A stretch of 64,000 bases of DNA from Augochlora pura (GCF_028453695.1 NC_135779.1:12040831-12104830), one strand, 5' to 3'; numbered from the stretch's first letter, positions 50,901 through 64,000 are shown. A program made the numbers and translations. Notes: generated by a model not told the origin, from the sequence alone.

Positions 50901-53556
50901 AATTTACGCAGAAATTTCACGGAGGAATGTCGGTAGATTGGCGACAATATACGTCAAGTAGTATACTTAAAAGGACCGTAACGCTAAATGCGACATTCAA
51001 TCCTGCCACGTGATTATTAAGTCCGGGAACATTTCCAAGTTTTTGCCATAAATTATTATATATACTCGACGGACGTAATCACTTATTTCGATTAATTATG
51101 CGACGGAGCACTTTATTTTTACGCGAATGATTTAAACGTTACCGCTAATTGGTCATTGAGAGCATTCTCAAGCGTAAAGACTCAATAAAACAACAACGGA
51201 AATAAAAATTTTCTTGCAATCGTCGCAACAGCCTAAGATGATAATCTGAAACTTTCCCCCGGATTCAGTCTCATAAATTACTTTACTCCGCCGTGACTGT
51301 CACGATAATCAATTCGTAACGGTAGTTATAAAAATTGTGAATTACTCCGTAAAAACTGACATTTGCATAAGAGTCCATTCACTGTACACGGATACGTATT
51401 TGTATATACATATAGTAGAGTAGTATAATATAGTAGTTGTTTTTTAATGTTTTATTCTTTGTAGAAAATTGTGATACTTAGCGGGAAATGATGTGAAAAA
51501 AATAATAAAGATTTAATTCTATTATCATACATAATTGTGTTTTGTCATTTTAAAGGTGCCGTTAAAAGTTTTTCACTAACAAATAAACTAGATACAAATT
51601 CTTTAAATTCGATTCACTATTAAATACAGCTTACGATGTACAAAAAGTAAAAACATCCCCTAACACGTTCAATCCCGCGTGTACCATCGGTGGTACACAG
51701 ACATTGCATTTTACTTGTACATATATTTCAAAATTCATAAATAAAGTTTTATAAGGATTTTATAAGAATTTCACGCAACAATGACTGACTTCAGACTCAA
51801 GCCACTGACAATAGAAAAAATAGCTTGAGAATATCGAGCCCCCCGACCGTACGGACTTCGAAAATGCGCCGGGTTGAACGTGTTAATGTGCTTTTTATCT
51901 ATAATTTTAAGGGATGTTCCCACATTTCCAACATGGACGAAGCAGATTCTGTTGCACAAACCGCATTCAGTTTCTGTGCATATTTTCAGAAGTGTAGTAC
52001 TTTAATTTAAAAACAGTATCGCGGAAATAACGAAATACAATTCTGTTCGAATATAAAATAAAATCATTATATTGTTTTAAATCGAATGCGGCACGCATCG
52101 TTTTTTTCGTCAAGTGTCATAATTTATTAGAGTAGGAGGAAGAAATGCCAAAAGATTTGTTGAATTTCTGTAACGACGAACCACTCTAATATAATCCATA
52201 ATATAGTACAATCCATATAGTTTACTAGAAGTCCATATAGCAATAAGTAAAGTCGACAGATTTCAGCACCCTTCGATATTACCGTGCCGTGGAAAAACGC
52301 CTCCCGAGCGAATTAACCCTGTAACGAAAGGCCCCGAAGATAAAGGAGCGTGTACCGGCGCAAGATAAACGCGAGTGTGCATGAACACGATCGAATGATA
52401 AGATTCGCGAACATAAGTACGTCGAAAAACGGCCTGTTAAGTGTCCGCGGCCGGACAGAGAGCCAGAAATTACGCGCCCCTTCGTCGCGCAGCTGTATTT
52501 ACATAATTTATTCCGTGCCGAATCGGCCAGTTCCGCGGCGCGGATCGCCGGTTCCGAGAGCATCGGGAGTCGCGGAGATGCGTGTAATAAATACAAAGAT
52601 GGCGTAAGAATGAGACTACGTTGGATATTCATGCACGCGAAGCCTCGAGGAACCGAACCCTTTGGGAACATTCGAGGATAATATCGATATCGTTATTGTC
52701 TTGTCTCGAAAAACCAACGCGATATCGGGGACAAGAAATTGAAAGTATTTTCAATAGGACATTGAATCTTTTTAAAGCAAGAATATAAACAATACGAGAT
52801 AATACACTCGATATTTCGTAAAAATCTTGGATTTTGTTTCCTTTAAAATTTTCGATATTATTACGACTGAATTTACGGAGCAGTAAAAGCAGCTATTTTA
52901 TATTAGTTAATGGAAGTAACAATAAGACATTCACTCTGATCCTTACGAGTGTCATTGTAATATTTGCCGCAAGTAACGCATTTGTTGATTAAATAAATCA
53001 TAAATGTATCTTTAGACTCTGAATAATCATGAATTAAAAAAGTAATTTATCTTAACGAATTTATAGAATTTTAATTTCTCAAATATTATTATTTACTTTA
53101 GTAACATAATTTTATTTTATAAAATAATGAAAAATGTAGGTATGTACACTTTCAGTTTTATCGAATAAATTTCTCTAATATTATGAAATTTTTACGGTTT
53201 TTGACGCCGCGGTTTTTTGAAATAGTAATAAACAGTAATAAAGCGATAATTGAGGAAAACATAAATCATCGCGATACCAATATTGTCTTGGTGAAATGTC
53301 AAGAAACTCGCGAGACGATATTTTCTATTGCAAGAATTAAACGAGAGCAAAACATGATTGTATTATCGATATTTTTTCAAGAATAAGACAATATTTCAGC
53401 AGATTTCGCATTGTCTTGTATCGGGGAAGCGCTAGCTAGAGCAGCGAACAATCGAGGCAGAGGAGGGTGGCGAAGGTGGACCGGGCTGAGAGTACCGAAA
53501 ACCGAGCGAGCAAAAAATCGGAGACGGGCCGAAAAGAAGGGTACCGAAGGGGCACC

Positions 53557-53582
53557 AGGAGAGGGAGAGGGAGAGGGAGAGG
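53557..53582. repeat. (GGGAGA) hexanucleotide repeat
   Basis: A 26-nt purine-only tract with about four GGGAGA units, in a GC-rich intronic block. Confidence 0.85.
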
Positions 53583-53754
53583 TCCGGGCAACCAGTAAAA
53601 TATGATAGCGGGATTCGCGAAATATGAGACCGAAACGAGGGGATCCGTTGCCCCAGGCCCCCGTGCAGACACAAAGGGCTTATCTTGTCCTCCTGGACCG
53701 GTCAACCGGGTACCGCCGCCATTTTGGTACTCCACCTCCGCCTTCTCGTCGTCG

Positions 53755-53805
53755 TCTTCTTCTTCTTCTCCTTCTTTTCCTTCTTCTTCTTCTTCTTCTT
53801 CTCCT
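53755..53805. repeat. 51-nt pyrimidine-only tract (CTT)n
   Basis: Imperfect CTT units, with CTCC interruptions and no purine, lie about 170 bp downstream of the GGGAGA tract. They create Ser-, Phe- or Lys-rich low-complexity open frames that are not taken as genes. Confidence 0.85.
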
Positions 53806-55268
53806 GCCGCGTCTGCCTCCTTCGCTGGTTCTGCGAGCTCGAGCCTCTCTCGAAACTCGTCTCTTTTTCGCCCCCTTGTTTCGAGGCCCGTTCGCTGCGC
53901 TTTCCTTTCTTGTCGGGACCTACTGTCCCGTAAAAGGATCCGCTAAATAGCGCTAAGAGGTTCGAGGAAAGAGGATACTCGAGCATTCAGGATTTCGCAG
54001 ACGGGGTGCGCGACTGCGGGTCTCGCGTCCACCGGCTCTCTCCGTGTATATGGGTCTTTGTAATTGCTGGATGGTCCCCCCTTAGCGGCGCAAACAACTT
54101 TACCCCTGCTGGTAATGAGATCGATTTTTTTCTAACGAATCGTGCCGTGGCGAACAGGGTGGACTCCTGAATTCGCGTGAAGATCATGGGGTACAAACAT
54201 ACCATTTTCTTGTTCACCCTTGGGACTTTAACCCTTGTGTGGAAACCATGATATGAAACTCGTTCATTTAATCAGTTAATTGTCTTCCATGAGTGATTGG
54301 CTCTGTCATATTTAATATGAAACAATGTTCAAGTGTGCGATTTTCTGAAATTCTTTTTATTTATTTATTTTATTATAATAAATGGAACAGAGGTTCTTTT
54401 TACATGTAGCGAGTTTTATAGAAAAGCGTAAATTTGATTATTTTTAATTTATTATTCTATTTGAAAATAGTACTCTTTATGAATGTATAAATATTCGAAA
54501 TTACATATATTATCGTATTATAATAGAATTGGCGTTATAGTGAAGATTATAGGCTCCATGGAAGTCGATAACATGAAAACTGATAGCTATTATTCTGCTG
54601 AAAGTTTCTGTACATTAAAGCAGTATCATCTAACATACAATTTCACCATTGAAAATCTCATAATTTATTATTCAATGTCTACCATACTTATCATCGGCTA
54701 AAACAAAGTGCATATAAATAATGTTATTAATCATGTAGAATACTTACACAGAATCTCCTAAAAAAAAACTGTAGTAAATGGAAACATTCTTAGAAAATTC
54801 AACAAAATCAGAATTAAACAAATTAACATCTCCTTTTATTAACAGTTTCTATATACTTAAAGTAAAATTGTTGTGTCTTTAACAATGTCTATACTGTTTC
54901 AACAATTTCAGAAAAGTATTTGTCAACGGTAGATAATTATTTCCTGTTATTTATTTTCCATACAACAGGAGCTGCAATAAACTTTCGTAGAAACATTAAA
55001 AGACTTTTCTTTAAATAGCTCATGGAAAATAGAAAATATAATATAAATAAAGTTCGCGATTGACCTAAATGATAACGGGGAACAGTATACCTGAGGAAGT
55101 TGCACCGAATATGTAATAGCAGACAAAAAGAGGATCGGTAGCGGTTCTCTGTCATTGACGAACGATACCAATTACAACACCGTTGCGTTTTCTACCAGCC
55201 CATCTGATAACGCAACTGTTCCCGGCCTTCTGAATGCTCACACGCGGTGTTCCGTGTTCCGTTGCATG

Positions 55269-55284
55269 AAAAAAAAAAAAAAAA
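55269..55284. repeat. A16 homopolymer
   Basis: Sixteen consecutive A residues. No retroposon body or flanking target duplication was recognised around it. Confidence 0.85.
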
Positions 55285-56472
55285 GGAGCATTAATAAATC
55301 GGTGTAAGTCCGTGCATCTGCAGAGATTGCGCGAAACGCTTATTAAACGCGCCTCGCGAAATCGGTTTGTTGTTAAAAAAATCGACTGGGCGTTTGGCGA
55401 TCGATGAAAACGACCAATCGCAACTTTGTGCTCGATTGCTCGATTATATTCAATACCGCGAGATACGCCGTGGCTCGGTTATGGTAACACGGGGCGTTCG
55501 GTTTTTGCGGTAATTAAAGCTTGATTTACGCGAATGGCTGAGATTGGAGAACGTCCAGCAACGATGCATTTGAGGAACGATGATTGGATATGATAATTGT
55601 ATGTTACCAGCGATCGGTGTTGTTATGACGAATGTCCTGGTGTATAAATGAACTGGTAAATAAACATTACTATCTGTACCTCGTAACTTTTAATACATTG
55701 TGTAAGATTGATTTAAATATATAAATCGACGTCTCGCATTTTTGTTTAAATACAGTCGATTGTAAAATCCTTTTTACCAATTTTATTACAAATTCAACGT
55801 TTTGTTGGTTTTAGATTTAATTAATAAGTTTTTAAGTATCATTCGGATGAGTTCATTCATGATTTTATTACAATTTATTATTTTTCTAAGCTTTTGTGAA
55901 CGATACCTTTGATTTTCTTTGTGACTGGTTTTCGCAGCAATTTATATTCGACTTTTAATTTTTGTTGTCATGCTTGTCAACGCTGCGTGAAAAATGAAAT
56001 AAGGATAAAACTGTTCTGATGCGAAGATTCGGTGTTTTGGAGACGGTAGATTATTTCAGTGAAGCACCCATGCGGTGGCTACCTGACCACGATAATGATA
56101 TAATGGTGGTGTCATGCGAAAGGTGCGATAGATCGGCCCGTTGGCCACCGCGACAAAAGACAAAACAATGTTATCTGCGACGCCATCTTCCCAGGTACAC
56201 GTCCAGGTGTTCACACGGAATGGGAATCCGCGAGTCACCGTGGCCGGGACTCTTCCTGGACTGTCACGAAAGTGACACTTGACATATCAAATTTCGTGGG
56301 ACAATGCTGAAATTTACAGAATCGACCCCTTTCTTTCATGTATCGTTTATTCAGTATTCCAAACAATTATTGACCCTTCTCAAACCCGTTAATCATCTAC
56401 TATTATTCCAGTGAAAAAACAAATTCGTTAAACACACTATTGCAGTATAATATAAAATAATATTATATAACT

Positions 56473-56507
56473 TATACAATATTTATACAGTATACAAATA
56501 TTGTATA
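56473..56507. repeat. Perfect 12-bp inverted repeat with 11-nt loop
   Basis: TATACAATATTT at 56473-56484 pairs exactly with AAATATTGTATA at 56496-56507. The loop is ATACAGTATAC. Confidence 0.8.
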
Positions 56508-59074
56508 CTAAATTGTCTATTTCAACATTAAGTTATAAAACAAATGGTTTATTTATTAATAAAAACATTTGCGATGAGTACCTATTTTAATGTAAAACGT
56601 AATGAGAAAACTCAATTCACGATCTCCATAAGGTATCATAAAATGAAAAAATAAAGTCCTATAACAATAATTGGACTGATCAAAATACCATTTTTAATTG
56701 ATAAAACATTGTATTGATACAAATCTGACGGAATAAAAATTGTTAATTATGAACGTTAATTGTAAGAACTAAATTCTAAAACAAAACTTGTTCATGAGTC
56801 GTACAATAATAATTAAGAAAAAAGACGATGTAGAGTCTGAGAAACGTCCAATTTTTATTACTAATTCTCCACTGCAAGCAGCATTTTGCGGTTGAACCGA
56901 GTGCAGCGATATCTCAATACTCGTCCATGAATGCAACAATAACGGCGTGCTGCTGCTTCTGCGACACACACACAAACATACATACGCGCGCGACCGCGAT
57001 CGGATGCGCTCGGAAGGAGATGCACCGTGTCTCCGTGGCGCATCTCGGGACACGCGTGGTATGATACATTACCGAAGATGTAGATTGCTTCTAGTATACT
57101 CCAACAGCCTTGCATTGTCCGGCGCGGACAATGCCCGGCGTATTCAGTGATCTCGCGCAGCCCTTATTCGATATCCTCCCTTCCTTCGTTCTTTTCTTCG
57201 AGCGCCATAAGCGAACCGCTCTCTCGCCCTTCGCTCGGTCGCTTCTGCATGCGCTAGACACAGTGCGTAATAAATCTTAGTAGAAGAATCAGCATAGTTA
57301 CCGCACAATTGCGCCGATTGCGGACAGACTGCGCTTGCCTACCCTTTGTTATCTCAATTCGAATTTTTCCGGCGGACCGAAGACGATGCGCACGCTCGAT
57401 AAGGAGGCCCATTGTCGACCCCCATCGACTTATTCTACTTTTCCGCCTCGCGTACACAGGCCTCCTGTCGCTTATCACCGAACTGCCAGTTCATTCTCAT
57501 AAATGAACGGCAAACAAGTCTATAAGAGCTATTATGGGCTTGCCATTTTTCTGTCTCGGATCGCGATGATTTCCTTGGCTAGAACTTATCTTGCTCCTCC
57601 GTGATCTAAAATTGCTCGGAGCTAGGGAAAATTAAATTTTTGAAGTAGCAAATGGATTATAAATATTTTCATGTTTTCATGTGATACAGAATGGCAAATA
57701 AACTGTGTTGAAGTAGTAATTGTATATGAATATTACGTAGTTAATTATATTCGAATATGTTATTTCCATATGTAAATTCTATTTCAGGAAAAGTTTATTT
57801 GCCAAATTCAGTATTACACGAAAAGATACGAATTATTTCAAAAAATTATTTTTTCAAAGCCTAATCATTGTTACGACGTTGAAGAAAATATTCTCTGGAC
57901 ACTTATTGGTATACTACTGATTTCGTGCATTATAATACTTTATATAAAATCATTAATTGCAACGCACGGAACCTACATAGACATTGCTTTCTTCGTTTAA
58001 TTATTTCACTCAGTCAAACATAATGCAATAGTAGTTTAAAATATTTTAAATGTTTTTCTGTTTTGTGTACCATATTTTTGTTGCACCAAACATGAAAACT
58101 ACTTAATGAATTTAAAAAATTACTACGTTCTCTTCATCTCATCCAAATAATTAAAGAAAGAGTGTGTATATTATCCGTGTATAATATAATATAATATCAA
58201 ATATCTGTGTATATTTTGTATGTCGCAGTTAACGTAGACTATTTTTACTTTGCATAAATATACACAGTCTGAAAAAGATAAATAAATCTTTATTTTATAA
58301 AATTTTATCGGTATAACGTTTTAAATAATATTGAATCCGAAGTCGAATAAACGCAACGAATAAAATTGTATTCGTTATTCGCATGAAACATGTTAACACA
58401 CGTAATCGTAACAGGTAATCGTAATACCTGAAATCGATAAAAAATCGATGAAGCGTCGCCGAGGGATTATTATCGAGCGCGAGTCGGGCGATTCCAGTGT
58501 ACGGATATCGATGCTCGCGTTATTCTCGCTTTCGCGAGGTATCACGTGGCCGCGGTCGAATCGCGTGTCGGCGTCGGTTTTCCGTCGTACGAGTAATTTA
58601 TCAGAACAATACCGATATTATTCTCATCAGTCAAGAAAGAGCTCGCCCGGTTCGATTGACATATCCCTTTCCCGTCGGCGTCGCTGCCACGATTGCGTGT
58701 CCCCGTTCCCCGATCTCTTCTTTCCCCTTATAAATTATGCTTTTGTTTCTTCATCGGGCACCGTGGACCGATCGGGCCCCGGACAAAGACGGCGCTCGCT
58801 GTCGAACCGGAGAAGGGTGAGGCGCACTGTCAGGAATGACGGCACCCTCCGGAGAGAGGAGACGCGAGCATTTATTGTCCGCGATTCGAGGCGGCCCTCG
58901 ACCGCCGATCTCGCGATGCACGCGCGCTCCTCCTTTTTCCCGATCCGCATTCCGTTACTCGCCCGTGTTCGCGAATATTCTGTGTCGCGAAATCGTACGG
59001 AGCCGATTGTTGGTCGGTGCTCGACGAGCCGTCGTCCCCTGCTTAATTCGATTCCGATCGGTTAACGGGAAGCC

Positions 59075-59094
59075 GAGCGAGCGAGCGAGCGAGC
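59075..59094. repeat. (GAGC)x5 tetranucleotide microsatellite
   Basis: Five perfect units in a GC-rich block. Confidence 0.9.
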
Positions 59095-60108
59095 CCCCGC
59101 CGCTACCAGCTGGAAGCAAATAATCGACAAACTGCGGATTACGTATGCAAACGATGAAGAAATTAAGGCCACTTTTATTTACTTAGTTGAGCGGCGCAAG
59201 CTGTTCCCTGTACCGTTCAAATTTACATATCGCTCCCGGATACCTTGCAATTAACATTCCTTTGTTACGCATTCGCGATCGGTATCTTCGGATTCAGGAT
59301 TCGAGGCACAGAATTAACCCTTTTGCCTGTATTCGATGTCCCGTTCCCTTTTTCACTGATTTTAAATAAGTGGTACTTCGTTTGCATTATCTTATTAGTT
59401 GTAGAAGACAGGAGAATAATTTACGAGGGTACTTACAAAATTATTTGTTCGTCTTTGTTACATTTATTTTCTACTGTTCTGACAATTCGATGGTAACAAA
59501 CGAATCTACTCTTCGATACAATAGAACCTTTCAATTCTTTGTTCTCTGGATACGTTCCTTTTGGATACAGTTCGATCGGCAATGATCCATATAGATCTAT
59601 CATTGCTCTATTATCCGAACATGATCGGTTCTGTTGCATAAAATTTACCAACTGGTATTCCGTTTAGATATTTTTGTTGTCATTGGACTTTCAATAATTA
59701 CGTAAAGTCTCATTCTAATTTTATTTTACAAAAATTAGAATTAAAAGATATCTACGTCAACTAAAAATTGATCATCGTGACATTTTCAAGATCTATGCGC
59801 GCCATGACTATCATTTTAATATTAATACGAGTCACTCCAGACGATTTTCGAGTCGTTTCCGCAAGCTTCTCGCAGAGACTGCCATTGCCCGAGCGAGTTC
59901 GATGAACGGGTGACTTACAAAAATCGCGCAAAATCAAGGGAAGTCCGCGTCTTGCCGCGGACACTTCCATAAATACAAAGCAGATCGTCGACAGGCCGGC
60001 GAGATTCTATCTGGTTTACCCAACACGCCTGCTAAGCCTTCTAGCGGACTTATCCGAGCTGATCAGCCCTCGCGCGTCTTTCTTTCGGCCTGTCGTTATC
60101 CAGCCTTA

Positions 60109-60129
60109 TCTCTCTCTCTCTCTCTCTCT
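60109..60129. repeat. (TC) microsatellite
   Basis: About ten perfect TC units. Confidence 0.9.
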
Positions 60130-63100
60130 TTTCGTCAGTCGCGTACGAGCAACTCTAGACGAGGACTCTCTGGACAGGCGGCATCTAAATTGGTCCAGAT
60201 CACCGACCGCTGATTGCGTCTACCTAGGCCACCGGTGAAAAAAGAAAAGCCCCGAAAAAGTTGACGCGCGCACGGTTTTTCCTCTTGCCCGGATGCCGGT
60301 CCCGGGGCTCCGTCAGCCGTGAAAGAATTCTGGGGCTCCGATTACACTCGGAACCTCGAAAAACCATTCGGATCTTTTTTAATCTGTAACGGTTTCACGG
60401 ACCCGTGGCCCGAATTTTAATCAGCCACCGAAAACTGTCACAAAGTAGTTCTTGGGGACGTTGGTTTTTTGTGTTCTTAGGACGATAGTTTTGTTAATAG
60501 TTCGTAGATCACGGATCTGTGTGCAACGACCACGTTGCGAAACGATTGCCAAATCGTTTGCAACGATTCTAATAAACAGGTGCCAAATATAAATTTCCCT
60601 TTTCTTTTGTAATCATTTTAACAAGTTAAAATTAGCGCATCGATACTCCTCAGTTATTTTATTGTTCGCTCACTATTTAAAAATTTGGTTGTTCGAAGAA
60701 TAATTTCATTCTTCAGAAAATTTAAATCTTCTGAAGATATTAAGAAAGCACTCGTCACACTATTTTGCCAATAAGAACATGAGCATGGGATTTCAAAACT
60801 ATCAGAAACGTGTTGAAAAGGTTATACAATCATCGCCAAATAATATTTACATCAAACAATAAAAAATCGTCTCATTTCTCGCGAAAGAGAGAAATTATTT
60901 TCCTGACAATTCAATGATACAATTTCTGTTTCTATTTCCAAGTATTGCAATATCTCGCGGTTAAAATGGGCATCGCAAAACGTGACACTTTTGCTAACCA
61001 GTTCTCAAAACCGGACAGAACGTTCGAGCAGTAGATGAATGGCAGTTCGAGTACCGAAGTAGTAACATGCATTGTTTCATGACTACGTTTGCCATTCGAA
61101 GGAGACGGTCCGGTCACAATGGTGGGCCCGTCCCCGTGGAAACGTCCCGAGTTCAATAAATCCCGGCCATTCGTCGCCCCCGCTCGAGGGCCATTCATCA
61201 GCGGCGCAGACGGATCTATTAGATCGCGAAACGACCGTCGGGAAACACGACGCGCCAGCAAAACAAAGAGTTCCGCGAACAGGCCGGGAAAAAATGAGCC
61301 GGGAGGAAGACCACCTTTGGCGCTTGTTGCTAACAAGCTGCGTTGTCGCTCAGCAAGACGCCCGGGCCCGTTCTCTAACGCGTCTTCTTTTTCGCGGCAT
61401 CAGTCACCGGTGAAATCGGCGGAGACCTCGACGACATTATAGGGAAGGACGAGTCGCGAACCCGTTTTTACGCGGTGGCCGCGAACGCGTTGCCCGTGTG
61501 CAGCATCGTCCCTCGTGATATATGGCCATCTATAGACGGATGCGCTCGGCCACGCCTCGCGGTAAACGCGTTCGCTCCTTGCCTGCGCTCGACGAGATCT
61601 GCCTTTTCCCTCGCGTCCTTTGTTTCGCCACCGAGAACGGCTGCCTGAAAAACCTGCGGCGCAGGCAAATTTAACATGGTCGGTTCTTTGCTTCGAAAGA
61701 ACAAGTTTTCGTCGTCGAGGAACGCTGTTTAACCGATTAAAGCGTATATGCCACAAAGATCGCAAAAATGGAAATTGAAAGTACTCGCAGGCTTTGACCT
61801 TGATAGATTGAAACAAAGAAGGGAGGAAAAATAAGGATGCTGACATTTTATTGGAGTTTAGTTTATTCTTGGTGACTATAATATTATCTATTTATTATCG
61901 TTAAACTCTGCTAATTATTATTAATTTATTATCATTTACGTTTTGACGTGCACCATGATGCTGCGTTACAGAAAATAACGATGGATATTTAAAAGGAATG
62001 AGGAGAAAACATGAGTCATCCTATTCTTAGCTTTTAATTAAACAAAGCTGCGCTGGGATATCTTTTTGTACTAGCGAAGGTGAAATAAACATTCTGTATA
62101 GGTGATGGTTGCGATAGTAAATATAGCGTGTGGGAAGCGTGGACTTGATTGAGCTAGGATTAGTTAATGTTTGCAAATATAAGACTTAGCGAAAAGTACC
62201 AATGACCAAAGATGAACAAGAAATGACTAATCAACGTGAGTTTAAACAGAAGCGTGACCATACAAACTTTCTAAAATCACAGTGATCCCAGAATCGTGGA
62301 CGAAGGTATTCGAGTTGCAACTCGTTTTGCTCCTCGTTAATTGAAAGCTATTCGACGGAGAATAGGGAGGGCAAGCTAATTTGCGTCGGTGATACGGTTT
62401 ACCGGCGTGAAATGTGTCGCGACATTCCACCAGCCTGTCGTCATGAAAATAGGCAATTTAAAGGTGCAACGGGATACAGTGTGCACCGACCACGAGGTCG
62501 CATACAAATGCAGCGTTAAACGCGTCCCGGGCCCGGTACCATTCTCCGCGGTGGTGGACCGTTTCCTTCAGCTCGCTTTCAACCCGGGCCACATCGGTGA
62601 CCCTTCCTCGCCTCGCCTCGCCGAGGAGTCGCAGTCGTAAAGCAGCGGCCGTCGCAAATCCAGAACGAAACGAAAGTGCTCTCGGAGGTTTTCGCCCGGC
62701 TCTTTGCATTTCGAGCTGCGTGACTCGGCACCGTGTATACGAGCCTCTCCTCGGTCTCATCTATTCATGAGGGGGCAAGCAAAAAATCGCTCGCGTATTT
62801 AAACTGCAATGAACAACAGTCACGAGGACGTACGTTCGAAGAACGTGCGTTCAATGTGCGTTTCGAGAATTTCTATTCAGTGAAACGAACGACGCATCTC
62901 CGTGAAATTTGTTTGATTTTTACGCGTTTGTACCGTGCTTATTGTCGTGGCGTTACTACAGGAATTGTTCACCATTAGAACCAGTCGATTTAAAGAAGCT
63001 TCTTTTGGTCTATTCAGATTTTTATTACAACGCGTACTTGGATTAAACAATCTATTCGATCATTTTCTATGAAAGGATTTCTATAATTTCAGCGAGTTTA

Positions 63101-63425
63101 AAACAAAAATTACGGAACCGGCCATTTTGACTGGTTCTATAGATTTATCGTCACGTAGCAATTCCTTCTAATATATCCTTGTAAATTGACGATAATTATG
63201 ATAATTCCTATTCGCGATACATGGAATTAATTAAAATGGAATAGAAAAATAAAGGGACCAGAATTCATTCGTCACGAAGAAGTGGAAATATTTTATATTA
63301 TGACAAGTATACTCGTCACGCGGAAAATGTATTTACCATTTGTTACCTAAATTACAATTCTAGTGAAAACTAAAATATATTCGTAAATAAGATTTCTTGA
63401 ATATTTAGAGACTGTTTGGACACAA

Positions 63426-63555
63426 CATAGCCCAACCATTTTATGGGTCCGGGCTCGGTTCCTCGACCGTTCTAGCGAGAAGTACATCTGAGCTCATAAA
63501 GCAATTAAATCCGTAACCTTCAGGCAGCATGGCTCAACCATTTCCCGTGTCCAGA
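63426..63555. repeat. Diverged direct repeat, 102-bp period
   Basis: CATAGCCCAACCATTTTATG at 63426 and CATGGCTCAACCATTTCCCG at 63528 are followed in both by GTCC(G/A)G. Matches are about 20 of 27 positions; similarity beyond that is not clear. Confidence 0.5.
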
Positions 63556-64000
63556 TTTTTTATGCTCCCTTGTTATTACATATTTTCACTTTCCACTTCC
63601 TCTGCCACCTCTCCTTCCAGCTTCCTACCAGTTAACAAATAAAAGGCCCGAAAGGGAGCGAGCGAAGATCATTACCAATTACCAAGTACGACGGAACACT
63701 ATACTTCGACAACGCGTCGACCAACACGACTTTTTGTACCACCGGCAATAATATTATATCCACGCGTCTCTTCATTATATCGTTATTAAGTTTTAAAATA
63801 TATGTATCACACATTAATCATCGGGCGCCGTTTTTAACCGTTCCCGAAGTGACGGATGTTGAGAATCGACATACCGAAACTCCCATCCAAGCACATACAG
63901 AGACCAAGTTGAAATAGAACGAACAAATAGAAAAATGTAAATTATAATTATGAGAACACTATATCATATAGGGTGAACAAAGTACTATCAAGTAAAGGAG

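Larger units (their letters stand above)
44406..64000 (+). other. Notch: Notch intron, 5' part (downstream of exon C), no gene seen
   Basis: After the donor gtaagt at 44406 I find no exon carrying the expected continuation (the last cysteine of EGF12 followed by further EGF repeats) before the window ends, so this intron is at least 19.6 kb. Retention would stop at a TGA at 44411-44413. The interval alternates AT-rich DNA with GC-rich CpG-rich blocks at about 46780-47720, 48180-48860, 50040-50400, 52270-52670, 53410-54060, 58440-59120, 61080-61740 and 62390-62760. These contain arginine/serine-rich open frames that I regard as chance. Repeats and hairpins within it are listed separately. A diverged exon in this interval could have been missed by eye. 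Confidence 0.8.

Noticed and set aside
14483..51924. Matches to the Su(H) consensus YGTGRGAAM at 14483, 18661, 31158 (minus), 33207 (minus) and 51916 (minus)
   Set aside because: About four matches are expected by chance in 64 kb on both strands; five were found and they are not clustered, so autoregulation cannot be claimed.
56930..57115. Cys/His-rich frames near 56950 resembling a zinc-finger or EGF fragment
   Set aside because: They arise from a CACA/ACAC simple stretch; spacing fits no family.
58448..59065. 205-codon + strand open frame, Arg/Ser-rich
   Set aside because: It lies in a GC-rich block with few stops on either strand, has no recognisable domain, and overlaps other open frames (58735-58950, 58836-59123). 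Most likely chance within the intron.
62976..63139. 11-bp inverted repeat TAGAACCAGTC / GACTGGTTCTA, with a related string near 13850
   Set aside because: Short matches separated by 142 bp could be chance; no further arm similarity.
63858..63884. Minus-strand TGCTTGGATGGG resembling the 3' half of 5S rRNA
   Set aside because: Similarity is limited to about 12 bases; the rest of a 5S gene or a 5S-derived SINE is not present.

Overview
This window is an internal slice of an insect Notch gene on the + strand. Three short exons (positions 23061-23417, 27247-27402 and 44223-44405; 696 nt, about 1% of the window) encode the end of EGF-like repeat 6 through most of EGF-like repeat 12 of the Notch extracellular domain. 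Everything else reads as intron. The signal peptide and EGF1-6 must lie upstream, and the end of EGF12, EGF13 onward, the Lin12/Notch repeats, the membrane segment and the intracellular domain must lie downstream. No second gene could be supported on either strand.

The organism is an insect. A mosaic of AT-rich stretches and sharply bounded, CpG-rich GC-rich stretches, plus frequent GA/CT microsatellites, suggests an aculeate hymenopteran (bee, ant or wasp). That is an inference from composition and was not tested by database search.

Layout: 1-23060 is the 3' part of an intron whose start is outside the window. Exon A (23061-23417) carries EGF7, EGF8 and most of EGF9. Intron 23418-27246 is 3.8 kb. 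Exon B (27247-27402) carries EGF10 and the first cysteine of EGF11. Intron 27403-44222 is 16.8 kb. Exon C (44223-44405) carries the rest of EGF11 and all but the last cysteine of EGF12, so it holds the Delta/Serrate-binding core. From 44406 to the window end is intron with no further exon recognised.

All four splice junctions between or bounding these exons that fall in the window's reading path are phase 1 and split a glycine codon, so each exon is a multiple of three and could be skipped without a frameshift. When translated and joined, the exons give an uninterrupted chain of EGF modules with the expected cysteine spacing.

The introns hold many simple repeats and several less obvious structures: a degenerate 26-27 bp minisatellite (3446-3659), a 131-nt imperfect foldback (12001-12131), a 42-bp alternating purine-pyrimidine tract (5321-5362), diverged tandem duplications (for example just upstream of exon A), a 35-nt perfect palindromic hairpin (56473-56507), and two same-orientation copies, about 19.6 kb apart, of an unrecognised dispersed element of about 250-280 bp. 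I found no convincing previously undescribed system. The dispersed repeat pair and the symmetric exon cassettes are the observations most worth a second look.
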